A DNA stretch of 18,483 nt from positions 1-18,483 of the forward strand of contig CAYMYK010000036.1 in the NCBI GenBank assembly GCA_964394625.1, read 5' to 3'. Numbering within the stretch: position 1 is the first letter of the stretch; every line of letters begins with the position of its first letter. The notes below the pieces were generated by a model. It searched no databases and was not told where the DNA came from. It saw only the letters and a program-made list of their open reading frames with translations. This document shows positions 15,728 through 18,483 of this stretch, piece after piece. Origin of the DNA: JAUVYV01 sp964394625 (lineage in GTDB: Bacteria; Planctomycetota; Phycisphaerae; Sedimentisphaerales; Anaerobacaceae). A program made the translations under genes and the position numbers.

Positions 15728-15765
15728 AAATGGCGTGCCAGAAACGTAATTAAAATTCGCCATTT
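15728..15765. promoter_or_regulatory. Inverted repeat in the leader of the MBL/E2-E1 operon
   Basis: A perfect 8-bp inverted repeat, AAATGGCG (15728-15735) and CGCCATTT (15758-15765), with a 22-nt loop. A weak minus-strand -10 (GATAAT, 15780-15775) lies just upstream in the direction of the operon, so the repeat would be at the start of the transcript. Operator, leader hairpin or chance are all open. Confidence 0.3.
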
Positions 15766-15912
15766 CTTTAAGGTATTATCTGGACAGGACTTAGGTTTTT
15801 CTAATCAGTTGTTTTACCTTTCTATATTTTACGGTACCCAAAAAAATATGTCATTTTGGCAGTTTCCTTACCCAGGGAGAATTAAAGCTATCCGGTGCTG
15901 AAAAAATTTCAC

Positions 15913-15941
15913 TTGACATCTAACTTCTCATAATGTATAAT
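15913..15941 (+). promoter_or_regulatory. Consensus sigma-70 promoter, antisense to the broken helicase gene
   Basis: TTGACA (15913-15918), a 17-nt spacer and TATAAT (15936-15941): both hexamers perfect. It points right, into the 3' end of the minus-strand gajB remnant, and no plus-strand gene follows. It may be left from a lost gene or may drive an antisense RNA. Confidence 0.6.
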
Positions 15942-15947
15942 ACCCAG

Positions 15948-16280
15948 CTAACATAACAGAAAGTGAACTTGTGCCGGCGAAGGTAGGCGGCGACTACCCG
16001 TCAAGGAAAGCGTATTAATCCTGTTTTGCCAAATTTCTTGGAGCTTAACCTCCCCTGAAAAAATAGCCTGATTTTTGTCTCCGATTCTCTGATAAATCGA
16101 AGGACTATTACCATCGTCATGAAATAGCTTTTCAAGCAAATCATATTGGTGCTCATCCATGTCCTGCATCTCGTCAACAAACATATAGCGGAACCGTTTT
16201 TGCAGGAACGTTTTAACCAAAGGAGCTTTCTCCAAATATACTTTTCCGAGATGATATGCATACTTAAAAGATATGATCCC
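15948..16280 (-). pseudogene. gajB: GajB-like UvrD helicase, second fragment, C-terminus missing
   Basis: The frame continues directly from the TAA at 16283-16281 of the first fragment. It reads GIISFKYAYHLGKVYLEKAP, then the Walker B box MFVDEMQDMDEHQYDLLEKLF region and the motif III segment QRIGDKNQAIFSG. It breaks soon after LTGSRRLPSP and stops at TAG (15950-15948). Helicase motifs IV to VI, roughly the last 140 residues of a GajB protein, are absent. Without them ATP-driven strand separation is not expected. A separate start (TTG at 16235) has no ribosome site. The consensus promoter on the other strand begins right at this broken end. Confidence 0.75.
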
Positions 16281-17006
16281 TTATTCTAACACAATTTCTT
16301 TAATCAATCTACATATGGCATCATATTTCGGATTTCCTTTGGTGGCTAAAACCACTTGTCCACTGCTTGCTCTCTTAATTTTTTTGTCGTTGAAGTCAAG
16401 ATAAAGGTCCTTAACTTCGTTTTCGATCGCTCGCTCACAAATTTCTTTTGCTTCGTTATTCGTTGCTGCTTGTGCCTTAGCCTGTTGAATGTGCCTTTGC
16501 CAAAACCATTTTCCTGGTTTCCCAGCGTTTTCATCCCAATAGATTCTTTGAAAGCTTCTCCAAAGCTGTTCCTGATAAACCGCTGTATCAATATATGGCA
16601 ACCTAGTGTTCAAATAGCTACAGGTAAAAGGAATAGCCAGGAATCTATCCACAAAACTTTGAATTGTTCCTACATAGTTTGGGTATGCAAAAAGCTTGGG
16701 ACAGTACTTTCCGATTCTGTTTTCTATCTCATCGACTGCGGTATTAGTATGTGAGAGCACTAAAATTCCAGAACCGTCTTCAAATGGTAAATACCTTTCG
16801 AGAATCAATAGTTTTGCCAAAAGCACTGTGGTTTTGCCGCTGCCCGGAACCGCCTGCAAGTCGATTGTATCCAGATCCTTTATAAAAGCCCTACATTCTC
16901 CTTTGTCATCATCAAAAGCCCCCACATTGCCGAATAGAATTTTTTCTGAGAAGGTGATATCCTCCTCTGTAATGTTTATCTTATTCCGTGACATATTTAA
17001 TGGCAT
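16281..17006 (-). pseudogene. gajB: GajB-like UvrD helicase, N-terminal fragment ended by premature TAA
   Basis: 241 residues of a superfamily 1A helicase. Walker A AVPGSGKTT (52-60), motif Ia VLSHTNTAVDEI (83-94) and the Ib-like GTIQSFVDRFLAIP (113-126) match GajB, the partner of the GajA nuclease in the Gabija antiphage system, better than UvrD or Rep as I recall them. The start is ATG at 17006, or ATG at 16994; it overlaps the end of the GajA gene by 26 or 14 nt, as expected for Gabija operons, and has no clear ribosome site of its own. It ends in TAA at 16283-16281, after which the same frame continues as obvious helicase. A single nonsense change is the simplest reading. Confidence 0.8.
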
Positions 17007-18105
17007 CTATTAGGTACTTTGTGCTATCTTTGTTATTCAACTTTAACTCTGTTACGTTCTGTTTTTCTAAAATTCTAGCAAAATGCTGAGAAAGAATCGC
17101 TTTGGACATCCTTCTTCTACTATTTTGCGGTGCTACGTTGTTATATATTTCCAAAGCTAGATCTTCTTGGTTTTTACTCTTAGCAAATTCAGTATAAGTA
17201 GCAGGAAGAGTGTCGCGAATTGAAGCTCCGTCTTCTTGCATTTCTTTAATTGCTTCATACAAGTATGGTGCTAGTTCGCCTGACTTCGCAATACAGTATT
17301 CAAGCGTCCAGTGCGGTGAAACGAAAGTCTTTACTTTTTGGCCATTATATTTATTTTCTTTGATTTCTGTCCTACTCTGCTTCTTTGTCCTGCCATTGCA
17401 CATTTCATTTTCTTCGTCTGGTTTGATATCCAAGTCCGAGACCACAGCAACAGGCAAATTCATTCCTTGCCCATCTTTTCGTTGAAAAATCTTGGCATAT
17501 CGTAGGAAGGCAGTGTTTCCGATATTGACTACAGACACTCCCTTTTGCGTTAAGTCCATCCTTATCTTTCTGGCCAAAACAGGAAGTATTAACTCCTCAG
17601 ACCATCCCTCCACCAGAATAACTCCCTTGGCGAAAAACAGGTTAGCTTTAGTTACATCAAGGAATCTCTCCAGGAAAGAATAATCAGTTTTTGCCAACTC
17701 TGTGTAATCCGAACCCATCGGGAAAGCCTTCCCATCATGACAGATAATAAGGTTTTCGAGTTTTACCTTTGAGGCTAGATTTGGACTGTGGGTTGTTAGA
17801 ATTATTTGAATATCTTTTCCATTACTTTCGCTTGTGATTTCTTCAAAATACTCAATCAAGCGCATTTGGCGTTGGGGTTCAAGATGTGCCTCCAACTCTT
17901 CAATCAATGCCAGACGCAAGCCAGACCAATTCTCTTTTTGTAAATTCATTAGTTCAGCAGCAATAAAAAGTAAGTTATGACTACCAAGACCTAATTCCTC
18001 ATCGCTTAGGGACAATTTGAATTGTTCAAGGATATTTTTTAACTCCCGAGCTATAACGCCAAAATTTGCTGTATACTCATCATTCCCCAAAAATCGGTTA
18101 ATCAT
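16981..18105 (-). CDS. gajA: GajA-like OLD nuclease, C-terminal part (ABC Walker B and TOPRIM)
   Basis: 374 residues from ATG at 18105. It opens with the second half of an OLD-family ABC ATPase: a signature-like ELGLGSHNLLF (37-47), Walker B LALIEELEAHLEP (65-77, Glu replacing the usual Pro after the acidic pair) and switch His in TTHSPNLAS (H106). A TOPRIM nuclease domain follows: VEGWSEELILPVLA (E166) and SDLDIKP (D224, D226). This order is that of GajA, the Gabija DNA endonuclease regulated by nucleotides. The frame is continuous with 18109-18483, broken only by one TAG. Without Walker A, this part alone should not make a regulated ATPase. If translated from its own ATG it would leave a bare TOPRIM nuclease, which is possible but lacks a ribosome site. 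Confidence 0.82.
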   Translation of the reverse strand: MINRFLGNDEYTANFGVIARELKNILEQFKLSLSDEELGLGSHNLLFIAAELMNLQKENWSGLRLALIEELEAHLEPQRQMRLIEYFEEITSESNGKDIQIILTTHSPNLASKVKLENLIICHDGKAFPMGSDYTELAKTDYSFLERFLDVTKANLFFAKGVILVEGWSEELILPVLARKIRMDLTQKGVSVVNIGNTAFLRYAKIFQRKDGQGMNLPVAVVSDLDIKPDEENEMCNGRTKKQSRTEIKENKYNGQKVKTFVSPHWTLEYCIAKSGELAPYLYEAIKEMQEDGASIRDTLPATYTEFAKSKNQEDLALEIYNNVAPQNSRRRMSKAILSQHFARILEKQNVTELKLNNKDSTKYLIDAIKYVTE

Positions 18106-18108
18106 TAA

Positions 18109-18483
18109 CTATATATTGTTCTGGATTTGCTTACCAGGTTTTTCCTCTTCCACAAAATGTTTAAAATATTTAAATGGACAATTTTTTTCTTTGAATGTGC
18201 ATTCGTTCTCTTCATAATCCTTTCTAAAATACTTCTGAAATAGACAATTTATACACTCGGAAACTTTCTCCAAGATATGACCTTCATCTTTACTCTTAAA
18301 AGCGTCGTGCCCAGATAATATTTGTGAAAGTCGGGAACTTCTTCTTGGAATGAGTTCTGATTTAGCGTCCCGAAGTGGTTTAAGATAAATTGTTTTTAAA
18401 TAGTAACGAGCTCCAGCCAGCAAGCGATGGCCTTCATCATCTGCACCAGCTGATATGTCAAATGGGAGGATCTTGTCGTCTTT
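18109..18483 (-). CDS. gajA: GajA-like OLD nuclease, upstream part, incomplete at window end
   Basis: The frame is open to the window edge, so the true start and Walker A lie outside. The visible 124 codons include ARYYLKTIYLKPLRDAKSEL and RRSSRLSQILSGHDAF, characteristic of the central ATPase region of OLD/GajA proteins. It then has a Cys cluster (CINC, then ECTFKEKNC) and ends KQIQNNI at TAG (18111-18109). One codon later the ATG of the 374-residue part follows in the same frame. The original protein was almost certainly one chain. Amber codon, decay or assembly error are alternatives. Confidence 0.78.
   Translation of the reverse strand, partial: KDDKILPFDISAGADDEGHRLLAGARYYLKTIYLKPLRDAKSELIPRRSSRLSQILSGHDAFKSKDEGHILEKVSECINCLFQKYFRKDYEENECTFKEKNCPFKYFKHFVEEEKPGKQIQNNI

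Larger units (their letters stand above)
15588..15947. other. AT-rich interval between the MBL operon and the Gabija remnant
   Basis: About 360 bp with no convincing full gene. It should hold the promoter of the MBL operon on the minus strand; only a weak -10 is seen. It also holds the inverted repeat at 15728-15765, the small possible ORF at 15601-15693 and, at its right end, a strong plus-strand promoter. The helicase homology to the right stops close to this border. Confidence 0.6.

Noticed and set aside
15698..15901. A 67-codon plus-strand frame between the MBL operon and the Gabija remnant
   Set aside because: No ribosome site, no recognisable protein character, and it ends before the consensus promoter, so nothing supports its expression.
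11405..18483. TAG recoding (suppressed amber codons) to explain split genes
   Set aside because: The JAMM gene and gpsA end naturally in TAG, and one of the three premature stops is TAA. Individual suppression cannot be excluded, but general recoding is not supported.
1..18483. CRISPR array, tRNA, rRNA or insertion sequence with transposase
   Set aside because: I saw no regularly spaced direct repeats, cloverleaf sequence, rRNA segment or transposase-like frame on either strand.

Overview
The window looks like chromosomal DNA of a planctomycete-like bacterium, probably an anaerobic or environmental lineage. The main hint is a tandem family of membrane-anchored sulfatase-fold proteins with C-terminal TPR repeats, next to a GH43 glycosidase. 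Phylum placement is inference only. Codon use is standard: TAA, TAG and TGA all end apparently intact genes.

Left part (about 1-10,690) is GC-rich and orderly. gpsA (minus) is divergent from a three-gene operon (plus, 1427-8142) of paralogous alkaline-phosphatase/sulfatase-fold proteins fused to TPRs. All three carry Thr where FGly sulfatases carry Cys or Ser. A convergent minus-strand pair follows: hflX (ribosome-associated GTPase), then a secreted GH43 family glycosidase 37 nt behind it. An 84-bp repeat occurs twice in inverted orientation, at 90-173 and 11018-11101, bracketing this block.

Between 10,634 and 11,404 lies about 770 bp without a convincing gene. It holds the hflX promoter, hairpins, the second copy of the repeat, a REP-like palindrome and a short heptamer repeat.

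Right part (11,405-18,483) is visibly AT-richer, entirely on the minus strand, and reads as a defence island. A compact operon encodes a ComEC-like metallo-beta-lactamase (MBL) protein, an E2-E1 fusion resembling CBASS Cap2, a JAMM isopeptidase resembling Cap3, and a multi-pass membrane protein. The layout is that of type II CBASS, but the MBL protein stands where the CD-NTase would be. The MBL protein ends in a flexible tail finishing Gly-Gly-Arg-Phe-Ala, so it may itself be the protein conjugated by the E2-E1 enzyme. The membrane protein, the likely effector, is interrupted by an in-frame TAG.

Upstream (15,948 to the window end) is a decayed Gabija locus. A GajA-like OLD nuclease has an in-frame TAG and runs off the window. 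A GajB-like UvrD helicase has an in-frame TAA and has lost its C-terminus. A consensus promoter (TTGACA, 17 nt, TATAAT) sits beside the broken helicase end and points into it antisense, which suggests a recombination junction. The MBL/E2-E1/JAMM operon is therefore the largest intact module of the island and the main candidate for an under-described system.
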